From a virus, in IMG/VR virus record IMGVR_UViG_3300028653_000014, positions 19,070-83,069 of that record: DNA of 64,000 nt. The stretch is one strand, 5' to 3'. Position numbers and translations under genes: made by a program. Positions 39,117 to 47,827 of the stretch are shown here, one piece after another (position 1 is the stretch's first letter; every line of letters starts with the position of its first letter). The notes under the pieces are model-generated. The model saw only the letters and a program-made list of their open reading frames with translations. It was not told the DNA's origin and ran no database searches.

Positions 39117-40978
39117 CAGGCCACCGAGAACGTGTCGAAGATCGTCTTGCCGATCCCCGAGGTGTCACCGGCAATCAGGCGTACCGTCACGATCCCAGCC
39201 TGGGTCGGGTCAATCGTGATCGACTGCTGCTCCCAGGCGTTACGGGCCAACGAGTCGAAACTGACCTGGACGTCTCCGACACCGACCTGGCCGCCCTTCA
39301 CAATCTGAAGTTGCGGCAACGGGCCTGCATAGTTCGAGTCGAACTGGCAGTAGACACTGATCGTGAGAACGCCCGCGTCTACAGCAAGATCGAAATCCTG
39401 GAATCCGTCGCCGACCACGGAGATGGCGTTCGCGCCAGTGTGAACTGTCCCGGTTTCCTTGCCGAAGTTGTTGCCCGCCTGGAACGCGCCCGAGTCGATC
39501 CGGGTCGAGAGGGACGGGCGCGGCCCGGCTCGGCCGTCGAGCGGGGTCTGCGAGCCGTCCGCACCGAACACATAGGGAGCCAGTGGACCGCCCGCGATCG
39601 GCTCGCCGAACACCCGAGACTCCGCGCCCCAAACCCGCTCCTGCCCGAAGTAGAACAGGGGCGCCCATGACGCGTCCGCGAGGTTCTGAGAGTGAGGCCC
39701 GGCCGTCACGAGCGTGTTCGCTACCCGGTTCGTGTTCATGTTGTAGTCCTCAAGGATCTGCCCGGCAACGGCCGCCGTCAGGAAAGCCTGATTGCCGCCG
39801 TACGAGAAACAGTTCTTGACGAGACACGGGACCGTCGTCGACGAGCCGGTGACGTTCAGGAGCGCCGGGCCGAGCACGGAGGCGTTGTAGATCCGGAGGC
39901 CGCCGCCCTTACCGGTGCCGGAGCCGCCCGAGATGACGGAGATGGCGACGGTGGGGCCGAGGAGGTGCGAGCAGTTCGTCATGGTGATGTTGAAGTCGTA
40001 GTCGGGACCGGCGCCGAGCGTCGCGGTGATCTGGATGTGCCCGCCAGCGGTCGCGGAGATGACGTCGACGCCGCCGCCGATGAAGAGGCACCGGTCGAAA
40101 AGCCAGTTCATGTTCGAGCCGTATGCGGCACCGATAGAGAAGAACCGGCGGCCCGCCGACGACCCTTGCTGGAACGCGCAGTCGCGCCACGTCACGTTGA
40201 CGCTACCGGCGGTGTTCGCGAGGATGTTGACGTTCGACGAAGCCTCACCGCCGACGCAGTACAGGTTCGCGAACGAAAGGTTCGGTTTGCCGTTCAGGTC
40301 GATCAACTGGTTCAGAGACGGAGCGGTACGATCACCGGCCGTGTAGGCAGTCCACTGCACCATCCCGACGTCGCCGGTCATGGCCCCCGTCACGTCGCCG
40401 AATATCTGCACCAGGCCGCCGACGGGCCGCCAGTTTGCCCCCATCGTCGACGAGAACCGGTACACCCCGGCGCCGACCCAGACGGTGTCCCCGGCCCCTA
40501 CCGGGCTGTTGGTGTCGCCCGTGATCGCGCTGTCGGCCCATGCCGCCCGAGGGTCAGCCCAGGCGCCGCCGATAGCCCACGTCTGCCCGGACGCGGACAG
40601 AGTGCAGGCACGGTCGAGGATCACCGTCGTTCCGTTCGTGACGGACACGATCTGGTGGCGGCGAGCGGTGGCGCCTGTCGAGATGCAGATGCCGCGACCG
40701 ACGTCGGCGGAGGTGAATGCGGCAGTCGCCGACGTGAACGTCGTGGTGTTGTTCGCTACGCCGTCCGTGCCTGACCGCAACGCCGTCAGCGACTTGTCCG
40801 ACCCGCCGTTGTTGTTCGATCCTCCCGCCCGGACGAACCAGTTGTCCCCGAGCGGCGTCGCGGCGCTGGTCTGCTGCGCCCGCGCCCCGGCCGCCGCACC
40901 GAGAACGTCGGTGGGGCGGAACGGGGTAGGCGGAAGGATGAACCCCGGTGCGAGCGCGGGCTGGTTCGGCCCCGGCAC
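39116..40978 (-). CDS. Beta-helix tail spike-like protein
   Basis: 620 aa. Residues ~55-480 contain short strands with regular Asn/Gly turns (WFVRAGGSNNNGGSDKSLTALRSGTDGVANN; NPVGAGDTVWVGAGVYRF; SFANLYCVGGEASSNVNILANT), as in right-handed parallel beta-helix pectate-lyase-type domains. The C-terminal ~90 residues form a beta sandwich resembling a carbohydrate-binding module (ISVVGDGFQDFDLAV). A host-polysaccharide depolymerase or binder is plausible. No catalytic residues can be named. Confidence 0.7.
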   Translation of the reverse strand: MPGPNQPALAPGFILPPTPFRPTDVLGAAAGARAQQTSAATPLGDNWFVRAGGSNNNGGSDKSLTALRSGTDGVANNTTTFTSATAAFTSADVGRGICISTGATARRHQIVSVTNGTTVILDRACTLSASGQTWAIGGAWADPRAAWADSAITGDTNSPVGAGDTVWVGAGVYRFSSTMGANWRPVGGLVQIFGDVTGAMTGDVGMVQWTAYTAGDRTAPSLNQLIDLNGKPNLSFANLYCVGGEASSNVNILANTAGSVNVTWRDCAFQQGSSAGRRFFSIGAAYGSNMNWLFDRCLFIGGGVDVISATAGGHIQITATLGAGPDYDFNITMTNCSHLLGPTVAISVISGGSGTGKGGGLRIYNASVLGPALLNVTGSSTTVPCLVKNCFSYGGNQAFLTAAVAGQILEDYNMNTNRVANTLVTAGPHSQNLADASWAPLFYFGQERVWGAESRVFGEPIAGGPLAPYVFGADGSQTPLDGRAGPRPSLSTRIDSGAFQAGNNFGKETGTVHTGANAISVVGDGFQDFDLAVDAGVLTISVYCQFDSNYAGPLPQLQIVKGGQVGVGDVQVSFDSLARNAWEQQSITIDPTQAGIVTVRLIAGDTSGIGKTIFDTFSVA

Positions 40979-40987
40979 AGGGTCTCC

Positions 40988-41719
40988 TTAGTTGATCGAA
41001 GCGAGCGTTCGCAGGTGGTTCGTAAGCTGCGTCGTCGCCGTGCCGACGGAGAACTGCGCCGTTACCGACAGCGCCGAAGCAGCGACCGTTGAGAGCGACG
41101 AGACAACAGCCGGAACGTTCGCGCCTCCGGCGGTCATCGTGTAGATCGACTGCGGCGCAGAATCGGCCGCGACCGGCACGTCGTTCAGGAACACCTTGCC
41201 CATGCAGTACGCCGAACCTGCCGCGCCGATGGAGCGCCAGCACAACGTCGCCTGCAGCGAGCCGGTGTAGTTCGACCGAGCCGTCGCGGAGAGAGCGATG
41301 GCGGCGGTGGCGGCGAGCAGGGTCCCGGCGACTCCACCCCAGCGGATACGGAACGTCAGGGTGCCCGGCGTGGTCACGACGTTCGACACATCGAACTCGC
41401 ACTCGATCTTGAAGTACGCGCCCGAGTAGATGTGCGGGTCGTTCGCGGCGAACGTGTAGTCCGGCGTGATGATCGCTTCGGCCGTCGAGTTCAGGATCTG
41501 CGTGCCGTCAGCGATGTCGGACGCGAGGATCTCGAAGAATCCCTGCTTCGTCGCGTTCGGGCCGGAACCACGCGGATGCGCTCGCGCCCGGTCGAGCTGC
41601 TCAAGCACCGATACGGGCAACCGCCCTTCCGCATAGGCGTCGTTCAAGTAGTCGCGGTAACGGTTGGCCTCGACCGGCTTGCCGGTACGAGGATCGAGGA
41701 TAAGTCCGGGATTCATCAT
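40988..41719 (-). CDS. Beta-rich structural protein
   Basis: 243 aa. An N-terminal anchor-like segment (MNPGLILDPRTGKPVEANRYRDYLNDAYAEGRLPVSVLEQLDRA) precedes a jelly-roll-like beta domain (YSGAYFKIECEFDVSNVVTTPGTLTFRIRWGG; QFSVGTATTQLTNHL). Likely a virion appendage capped by the upstream region. ATGA-coupled. Confidence 0.65.
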   Translation of the reverse strand: MMNPGLILDPRTGKPVEANRYRDYLNDAYAEGRLPVSVLEQLDRARAHPRGSGPNATKQGFFEILASDIADGTQILNSTAEAIITPDYTFAANDPHIYSGAYFKIECEFDVSNVVTTPGTLTFRIRWGGVAGTLLAATAAIALSATARSNYTGSLQATLCWRSIGAAGSAYCMGKVFLNDVPVAADSAPQSIYTMTAGGANVPAVVSSLSTVAASALSVTAQFSVGTATTQLTNHLRTLASIN

Positions 41720-42303
41720 GCCTCGCTGCTGGTCAGGCCGGAGGGCTGCACGACAGGCGTGTCGAGCGGGTTGATCGCCGTCGACGTGATCGACCCCCAG
41801 TAGATGATGTTCCCGGCACCGATGGTGACCGAGTCCAGGACGACATAGAACGTTGCCGTCTGGAGCGTCCCTGCATTCGTCGGGAACGTGATCGCGGTCG
41901 CGTTCGTGATCGCCGCCCCGGCCGTCGACGTCGGGAAGTTCGTCGTGTTCGCGGTGACCGTCACCCGTGTGTAGCCGGTGTACGACGCCTCACCCGAGGT
42001 CGCGCCCGTCGAGGCCGCCGTGATCGTCGACGTCCAGAGCGCGTGGAAGCTCGAAGCGGGGAACGAAAACGCGGCGGCGTTCCAGTACGCGTTCAGCAGC
42101 TTGCTGGCGTAATACTGGGACTTGCCGGACGCCCAGACGACGAGGTCTTTCAGGCTGCGGCGGAAGCCCCGCGTGATGACGGCGCCGGGGCGCAGAGACG
42201 GCAGCCACGGCGTCTCGATGATCGCGCCGTCAGGGCAGAACGTCAGGTTGACGCGGTTGCCGCGCCGGTTGTGCCACTGGATCTGGTCGAGTGCGATCTC
42301 CAC
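41716..42303 (-). CDS. Virion structural protein, jelly-roll-like
   Basis: 195 aa. N-terminus ITRGFRRSLKDLVVWASGKSQYYASKLLNAYWNAAAFSF, then a beta domain with ASYTGYTRVTVTANTTNFPT and TATFYVVLDSVTIGAGNIIYWGSI. This sequence style is common in phage tail or capsid decoration proteins. ATGA-coupled to its neighbour. Confidence 0.68.
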   Translation of the reverse strand: MEIALDQIQWHNRRGNRVNLTFCPDGAIIETPWLPSLRPGAVITRGFRRSLKDLVVWASGKSQYYASKLLNAYWNAAAFSFPASSFHALWTSTITAASTGATSGEASYTGYTRVTVTANTTNFPTSTAGAAITNATAITFPTNAGTLQTATFYVVLDSVTIGAGNIIYWGSITSTAINPLDTPVVQPSGLTSSEA

Positions 42304-42305
42304 GT

Positions 42306-42713
42306 CTACTCACCCCTCCGCTTCTTCAGCATTTCCTGGATCGCCTCGTACTCGTTCTGGTCAACCTGCAGACCCGGCTGCACGCCGTCCTCCAGCACGA
42401 TGTTCGCGAAGCGGCGATGCTTCCGCTCATGCCACGACCGGGTGTCCGCGTCCGTGGCGAGCCGGTAGCGCGAGTTGCCCTCGTCGTCGTCTTCGAGAAC
42501 GAGCCGTTGGTCGGGAACCTCATGCGGGTGGGCGACCACGGCGGCGAGTTCGGCCTCGGCCTCGGCAATCGCGTCCTTGTCGCCGTTCGCGGTCGCGAAG
42601 TCAAGCTGTGCCTGCGCGATAGCGGTACGCCGCGTCTTGTCGGCCTCGTCCGTCTTGACGGTGTAGTGCCAACCGTCCATGTAGACGATCGGGCCGAACT
42701 CAGTTTCAGTCAT
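42306..42713 (-). CDS. Hypothetical acidic helical protein
   Basis: 135 aa. GPIVYMDGWHYTVKTDEADKTRRTAIAQAQLD, then EAEAELAAVVAHPHEVPDQRL; long helices and an acidic character. The 5' end overlaps the AAA+ gene by 8 nt. May be an assembly factor. Confidence 0.65.
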   Translation of the reverse strand: MTETEFGPIVYMDGWHYTVKTDEADKTRRTAIAQAQLDFATANGDKDAIAEAEAELAAVVAHPHEVPDQRLVLEDDDEGNSRYRLATDADTRSWHERKHRRFANIVLEDGVQPGLQVDQNEYEAIQEMLKKRRGE

Positions 42714-44823
42714 CGATGTCCTCCTGGACGTAGACCTTCTCGCCCGTGACGGGGTCGAACTGGATTCGTACCTGCCGCGGCTTCACTTCCGCCGTGTGAG
42801 TGTGAACCTCAACCTGGGCGGGCGGCACGTTCACGACCGTCTCGGGGACGTTCACGACGACCGACGGTGCGGCCTGCTCCGGCACGGTGAAGTTCACGAC
42901 CGGCGCCTCCGCGGCGGCGACATGCACGTCGACCTGGGGGGCGGTCTGTTCCGGCACATGGACGGTGATCTGCGCGGGTTCCACCCGCACATTCTGCTCC
43001 GGCACGTTAACGGTGATCGGGGCGGCGGCCGTTTCGGGTCTGAGCGCGAACTGGCGGAGCGCCTCGATGGCAGCCGAGGCGAGGATGTCGCCCTGCGCGG
43101 AGCCGCGCTCCTGCACCGCCGACGCGACGAGCGCCATGACGCCCTGCGTGGTCGACAGGTGCGCGGCCTCCAACGTTGCGAGCGCCGCTCTGAGAGCGTC
43201 TGTGTCCATCGTTCCGGCGCCGACACCCGGTAGATCACCCAGCGAGGCGATGAGGCTCTCAGCGGACGGTACGGTCTCCTGGACGGGTTCTGGCGGCGTC
43301 AGGTCTTCCAGCACGATCGGCTCGGCCGCGAGCGCGAGCACCTCGGCGAACAGTTCGTCGGTCACGCCCGCGTTACCGGCGCGCTCGGTCACCCACTTGG
43401 CCGGGTTCTCCGGGTAAACGACCTGCGCGTCCCACCATCCGTCCGGGAGCGCCTCGGCCTCATGCTCGAAGTTGTCGACCCCGTCGATCGCGAGCATGTC
43501 GTCCTTGATCGGGTCAGGGTCGGTCCAGTCACCGCAGACGTACAGCACCGTCTTCGTGTCTGGATTCCACGCCGTCTCGCCGTAGCCGCTGGCCTCATCC
43601 TGATGCTTCGCGGCGACCTTGGCGATCTGAACGCCTACGTCCTGCGCAGCCGCGGCAGACATGGAGACGACCTGCTCGGGTAGCGCCGCTTCGCCTTCGG
43701 CCTTCCGCGCGTACAACTCCGCAAGCGTGCCGCCCGTCTCGACGGTCTCGCCAAGGAACGCGGACGCCTCGTCGGCGGAGAGCGGCCCAAACTCCAACTG
43801 TGACGCGCAGCGGCCCGGACGGCTGACCGCCGGGTGCAACGTCCCGAGTTCGTCGTTCGTCGTCACGAGCGCCAGCACCCGCAGCCCCTGACCGATCATC
43901 CCGTCGACGACGTTGAGCAGCCGCGACAGCCCCTGACCGTACGACTCCTTCGCGTTCGCCGCGAGCAGTTCCCCGGTGTCTTCCAGGATCAGCACCCGCC
44001 ACTTGCCCTGCGGGTCGCCTTCGCTGTAGACGTCACCGGTCGGCTCGTCGATCACGTCGTAACTGTCGGAGAGGAGCACACCGATCATGTAGGACGGGTC
44101 CTTGACGAAGAACGCGTCCGGGTCGGTGATGTAGTGGAACTCAGCCCACTTCGACCATTCCGACGCGAGCGCACGGAGCGCCCATGACTTGCCGGTTCCC
44201 GGTTCGCCCTGCCAGAGGATCAGTTGGCCGTCCCGCTTCGGCTCGTCCCACGACATCAGGTCGGCAAGTTCGGTGCGGACGGCGGCGGTGTAGTTGTGCT
44301 CGATGCCGTCCCACTGCGCCGACTCGATCTTCCGGAGGCGTGACTCGGGGCCGAACTTCCCGAGCGTCCAGAACGTGATCGGCACCTTCCCCTCCGTCGA
44401 GTTCAGGTAGGACGCCGGGAACTGCGCCCTGAACGCCCCGCACATCGCCGAGGCCGCCGCGCGGTCGTCTGACGCAACCTGGACGCGTAGCCACCCCCAG
44501 GAGAGCGACACGAGCGACAGCACGCCATCGGGGGAGCAGACGACGGCGCTCTCCCCGTCCCGGAACAACGTGCCTGGGATGTCTCCGAGACCGGCCGACT
44601 CGCACGGCCACCGGTCAGAGACGATCTCGTTGTGGTTCGCGGCAATCGCGAGGCTCAGGAATCTCCGCTCCGCGAGGCTGCCCTGCGTCAACTCGTAGTT
44701 CGAGACGACCTCCGGCTCGGCTGTCCCGGCGGCTAGAAGCGCCTCGTGGACGGCGCGGCGGCGTGCCCTCACGGACGGGTGACGAACGAGCGCCGGACGG
44801 CCGATGCTGACGGTGCTACCCAC
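42706..44823 (-). CDS. AAA+ ATPase fused to a VPEQ-repeat tail, in virion gene block
   Basis: 705 aa. Residues ~195-370 form an AAA+ core: Walker A GEPGTGKS (206-213), Walker B VLILED (277-282), TTNDELGTLHPAVSRPGRC with sensor 1 and candidate arginine finger. The N-terminal ~190 residues resemble DUF-type ATPase-associated domains. The last ~100 residues repeat VNVPEQ/VHVPEQ/VNVPPAQVEVH, a proline-beta pattern common to virion anchor tails. Such an ATPase inside a structural operon is unusual; it may remodel the virion or work on genome packaging or ejection. Confidence 0.75.
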   Translation of the reverse strand: MGSTVSIGRPALVRHPSVRARRRAVHEALLAAGTAEPEVVSNYELTQGSLAERRFLSLAIAANHNEIVSDRWPCESAGLGDIPGTLFRDGESAVVCSPDGVLSLVSLSWGWLRVQVASDDRAAASAMCGAFRAQFPASYLNSTEGKVPITFWTLGKFGPESRLRKIESAQWDGIEHNYTAAVRTELADLMSWDEPKRDGQLILWQGEPGTGKSWALRALASEWSKWAEFHYITDPDAFFVKDPSYMIGVLLSDSYDVIDEPTGDVYSEGDPQGKWRVLILEDTGELLAANAKESYGQGLSRLLNVVDGMIGQGLRVLALVTTNDELGTLHPAVSRPGRCASQLEFGPLSADEASAFLGETVETGGTLAELYARKAEGEAALPEQVVSMSAAAAQDVGVQIAKVAAKHQDEASGYGETAWNPDTKTVLYVCGDWTDPDPIKDDMLAIDGVDNFEHEAEALPDGWWDAQVVYPENPAKWVTERAGNAGVTDELFAEVLALAAEPIVLEDLTPPEPVQETVPSAESLIASLGDLPGVGAGTMDTDALRAALATLEAAHLSTTQGVMALVASAVQERGSAQGDILASAAIEALRQFALRPETAAAPITVNVPEQNVRVEPAQITVHVPEQTAPQVDVHVAAAEAPVVNFTVPEQAAPSVVVNVPETVVNVPPAQVEVHTHTAEVKPRQVRIQFDPVTGEKVYVQEDIDD
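43361..43376. promoter_or_regulatory. 16-bp palindrome, operator/stoperator candidate 9 (intragenic)
   Basis: GTCACGCCCGCGTTAC within the AAA+ gene, encoding G-N-A-G-V-T, the same peptide as candidate 3. Confidence 0.65.
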
Positions 44824-44825
44824 CG

Positions 44826-47441
44826 TTAGACCTGGCGGGCAAGCTCGGCGAACTCAGCATGAGCGGCCAACGCCTTGAACCGCTCCAACTCGACGGCCGA
44901 CAGTTCCTCGTCGAACACCGGGATGCCTGCCGCGAGCAGAGCGACGACGTGCATCTCGCCGTCATCCCCGGATGCGACGAGGTGGCGGCTGTACGGGACG
45001 GGGAAGCCCGGCACGTTCACAGCCAGCAGCGCGACAAGTTCGAGGTTCCCGTCGATCTGGCGCCAGTCACCCGACAGCTTCGCACCGCGGAGCAGCGCGA
45101 CCTTCTCGGCGGGCGCGTCCGGCTGCAACGCCCCGGCGACCCAGATGCCGTGCTCGTCCTCGCCACAGACGACGTGGGCGGCGACGGTGCCGGTGTGGTC
45201 GTAATGACGGGTCGCGTCCGCGGAGCGCATGTCGCGGTCGGCGTGGCCGGTGTCGAGGGTGATCTGTCCGCACGGCACCCGTTCGCCGTCCTCGCAGAGA
45301 ACCTCGCCCAGATGGAAATACGCGTAGTCGGTGTTCGAGTGCGGCGGCGACACGCACCTGCCGGGCAGCCCGATGTGGCAGGCGGGGGAGCCGTTGATCT
45401 CCCAGACGGCTGCATGGCCGGACACCCGGCCGTTCTCGTCGACCGTCAGCGGGGTCGGCCCTTCCAACTGCGGGTCGTCGAACCAGGACGCCGGGGGCGC
45501 CTCAGCGACAAGACCGGCAGCGGAGGCCGTCAACGACGGTTCGGCGTCGTCGCAGCCACAGTCCTCGCCCAGCACGGCGGCGGGCGTCTCAGCGGCTCCT
45601 GTGGGCTTCGCGAACCATCCCGCGTCAGCCGTGACCGTCCAGCACATCTCGGACTGCGCGGATGCGACGAGTGACTGCCCGACCGCGATCTGTGCCTCAC
45701 CGAACGCCGGGAACGGGCAGACGGTCGTCATGCCGATCTCGGCGGCCAGCACGACCGAGATGAGGTTCTCGCCGTACAGCAGGTCGAGCGGCGACACCTG
45801 GTCACGGTCGGCGTCAGGCTTCGGCGCCCACTCGCCGTCCTCGTTGAACCAGTCCGTCGACGGTGAGCGGTCCCACTTCTGAACCGCCAGATCGACCGAC
45901 ACACCGCGCAACGTGCGGTCGTCGACGAGCCGGGCGATCTCGGTGCCGTACTCCCCGGTGTCGAAAACCCCGGACGCGCGGATCAGACCAGCAGCCTCAT
46001 CCCGCCATATCTTCTGGATCTGCCCGCACAGTTCGGCACCGACGTGGCCGCCCTCTGACGTGACGGTCATCGCCATCAAAGCGAGCGGGCCGTCATCGAG
46101 CCGCGGCCACGTGATCGAACCAGGGGCGAACGCGCGCCCGTCCGACGTCATCTTCCCCTCGGGGGCCAGTACGGCAGACCACTCGGTCGGGCCTGCCGTG
46201 CTCATCGACGGCTCGGGTGCCTTCACACCCGCACGCCGCCGCGGCAGCTTCTCGCCCGGCTTGTGAGCCTCCGGCAGCGTCGCGCTGATCGCGTCCGCGA
46301 ACGTCATGCCGTTGATACCGGTGAACGTCATCGTCGCCGGGATGTCAGAGATGTTGTGCCAGCCGTTCTGGAAGGCGATCACGCCCGCGTTACTCGCGGC
46401 CATGTAGGCACCGCAGTCGCAGCCGGGAGACGAGCACGCACCGTCGTTGTCGTCGCCGCCGTGCATCCCGGCCGGATGCTCACAGTTGTCGCATGGAGCA
46501 AGAACCGCAAACCGGGCAGCGAACCTTGCCGAAAGTGCAGCAGCCTGCTTGACCCAGCCCTTCTCGATCGGCGTCCAGTCGGCCTGGTCGGAAAGCACCG
46601 GCTCCTTGTCGTCCCCGATCGTGAACGGGATCAGCCAGTACGACGGCCCATCGTCGTCATCATCAGACCCGGAGGGCGCGACGGACTCGGCCATGCTGGA
46701 GCCGTAGTTGCAGGCGATTGCTTTGTCCGCCGTCAACGCCACGTCGAGAACCGACCAGCCGTAGCCCAGCAGCGCTTGCAGATCGTCGGACAGGTCAGCG
46801 AACCCGTCCTCGTCGTCCCACACGGCGGTGCCAGCGGCGGGCGCGGCGGCGAACTCCTGCTCCCAGATCGCCGTCGCCATCGAGATGAGCGCAGGGTCGG
46901 CGTCAGGGCCGTGCTGCGCGTAGGCCATCGTGTGGGCTGCGGCGGAGGCGTCTCCCTTCCAGGGCGCCTCGATCTTGTCGTCTTCGTACTGCTTCGCGGC
47001 CTTCTCGTACAGCCCCTCGACGCGCGTCTTGATCGCGTCCGCGTCACTGCCGATGTCGGCACCTCCCCGCGCGCCCTGGAGCACCCCGGCGACCGCCGTG
47101 ATGCCGCCCCAGTTCGCGACGAGTTTGCCGTCGACCGGCTCAGCGAACCCGAGCTTGAACTTCCCGAAGTCCTCAGCGGGGCCGTCAGACGTGTCCTTGT
47201 AGAGGAACGCCTGCCCGTACTTGCCCCAGTCGACCTTGTCCTTGTCGCCGGAGCCGTCCGAGGACGCCCACTTCGCGACGGCCTGCGCGGCGGCGGGGCC
47301 GTCCCACTTCGCGTCGCGCTCCCCGAGCGGGAGACTCGTGCTGCCGCTCGCTGCGGCCACCAGCGCTGCCGGGCGCACTGCCCGCATCGCTACCTGCCGC
47401 CGTTCGGTCCTGCGCCTACGTGCCCCGGTTCCTCTCGACAT
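44826..47441 (-). CDS. Capsid maturation protease with two protease-like domains
   Basis: 871 aa with TTGGGAGA 6 nt before the ATG. Roughly residues 1-320 form an unusual Ala/Asp-rich domain (WDGPAAAQAVAKWASSDGSGD). A zinc-like cluster CDNCEHPAGMHGGDDNDGACSSPGCDCG follows. Residues ~420-560 (GKMTSDGRAFAPGSITWPRLDD, EGGHVGAELCGQI, LRGVSVDL) and ~690-830 (DENGRVSGHAAVWE, CHIGLPGRCVSPP, ITLDTGHAD) each look like an HK97-type prohead protease or maturation domain. Cleaves the capsid scaffold region before packaging. Located between portal-side and capsid-side genes. Confidence 0.82.
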   Translation of the reverse strand: MSRGTGARRRRTERRQVAMRAVRPAALVAAASGSTSLPLGERDAKWDGPAAAQAVAKWASSDGSGDKDKVDWGKYGQAFLYKDTSDGPAEDFGKFKLGFAEPVDGKLVANWGGITAVAGVLQGARGGADIGSDADAIKTRVEGLYEKAAKQYEDDKIEAPWKGDASAAAHTMAYAQHGPDADPALISMATAIWEQEFAAAPAAGTAVWDDEDGFADLSDDLQALLGYGWSVLDVALTADKAIACNYGSSMAESVAPSGSDDDDDGPSYWLIPFTIGDDKEPVLSDQADWTPIEKGWVKQAAALSARFAARFAVLAPCDNCEHPAGMHGGDDNDGACSSPGCDCGAYMAASNAGVIAFQNGWHNISDIPATMTFTGINGMTFADAISATLPEAHKPGEKLPRRRAGVKAPEPSMSTAGPTEWSAVLAPEGKMTSDGRAFAPGSITWPRLDDGPLALMAMTVTSEGGHVGAELCGQIQKIWRDEAAGLIRASGVFDTGEYGTEIARLVDDRTLRGVSVDLAVQKWDRSPSTDWFNEDGEWAPKPDADRDQVSPLDLLYGENLISVVLAAEIGMTTVCPFPAFGEAQIAVGQSLVASAQSEMCWTVTADAGWFAKPTGAAETPAAVLGEDCGCDDAEPSLTASAAGLVAEAPPASWFDDPQLEGPTPLTVDENGRVSGHAAVWEINGSPACHIGLPGRCVSPPHSNTDYAYFHLGEVLCEDGERVPCGQITLDTGHADRDMRSADATRHYDHTGTVAAHVVCGEDEHGIWVAGALQPDAPAEKVALLRGAKLSGDWRQIDGNLELVALLAVNVPGFPVPYSRHLVASGDDGEMHVVALLAAGIPVFDEELSAVELERFKALAAHAEFAELARQV
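46378..46393. promoter_or_regulatory. 16-bp palindrome, operator/stoperator candidate 10 (intragenic)
   Basis: ATCACGCCCGCGTTAC within the protease gene, encoding S-N-A-G-V-I. Confidence 0.62.
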
Positions 47442-47483
47442 GATTCTCCCAAGCCCTTTCAGTCGGTGTGGCTTCTGCCGGGA

Positions 47484-47496
47484 ATCGTAGTGCGGT
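47484..47496 (-). promoter_or_regulatory. Late promoter candidate for the protease gene, -10 TACGAT
   Basis: Minus-strand CCGCACTACGATT with -10 at 47489-47484; leader ~40 nt to the ATG at 47441. The palindrome at 47507-47522 covers the -35 position. Confidence 0.52.
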
Positions 47497-47506
47497 GTTT
47501 TTTCGG

Positions 47507-47522
47507 GTCACGCGCGCGTTAC
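47507..47522. promoter_or_regulatory. 16-bp palindrome, operator/stoperator candidate 11
   Basis: GTCACGCGCGCGTTAC holds the TAA of the zinc-finger gene (47519-47521) and overlaps the -35 region of the protease promoter. Confidence 0.8.
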
Positions 47523-47827
47523 TCCTCCTCGTACTCAAGCGGAATGTAGAAATGCTCGGCAAGCCACTCAACTGCCTCGGCGAACTCAAGTCCCTGAATC
47601 TCCTGGACGAACTGGATGACGTCGCCCCGCTTGCGACACCCGAAGCAGTAAAAGAGGCCCACATCCCCTGTACTCACGGCAAAGCTCCTCTTGCACTTTC
47701 CGTTGAAAGGGCAGAAGCCGACCCAGCGTTCACCTTGCTTTCTGAGAGCCGTCCGGTTGTCGATCAACTCCACAATGTCGACAACCTGCCGCACGACCAT
47801 GACGGAGGAGTCCTTGATACGCGCCAT
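47519..47827 (-). CDS. Stand-alone CHC2-type zinc finger of DnaG primase
   Basis: 102 aa from the ATG at 47827 (TGATG overlap). VVDIVELIDNRTALRKQGERWVGFCPFNGKCKRSF, FYCFGCRKRGDVIQFVQEIQGLEFAEAVEWLAE matches the N-terminal primase zinc-binding domain, with the usual CPFH replaced by CPFN and a compensating Cys three residues on. No TOPRIM catalytic domain follows. It could be a primer-template binding factor, a decoy or an inhibitor. The TAA stop lies in a palindrome. Confidence 0.8.
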   Translation of the reverse strand: MARIKDSSVMVVRQVVDIVELIDNRTALRKQGERWVGFCPFNGKCKRSFAVSTGDVGLFYCFGCRKRGDVIQFVQEIQGLEFAEAVEWLAEHFYIPLEYEEE

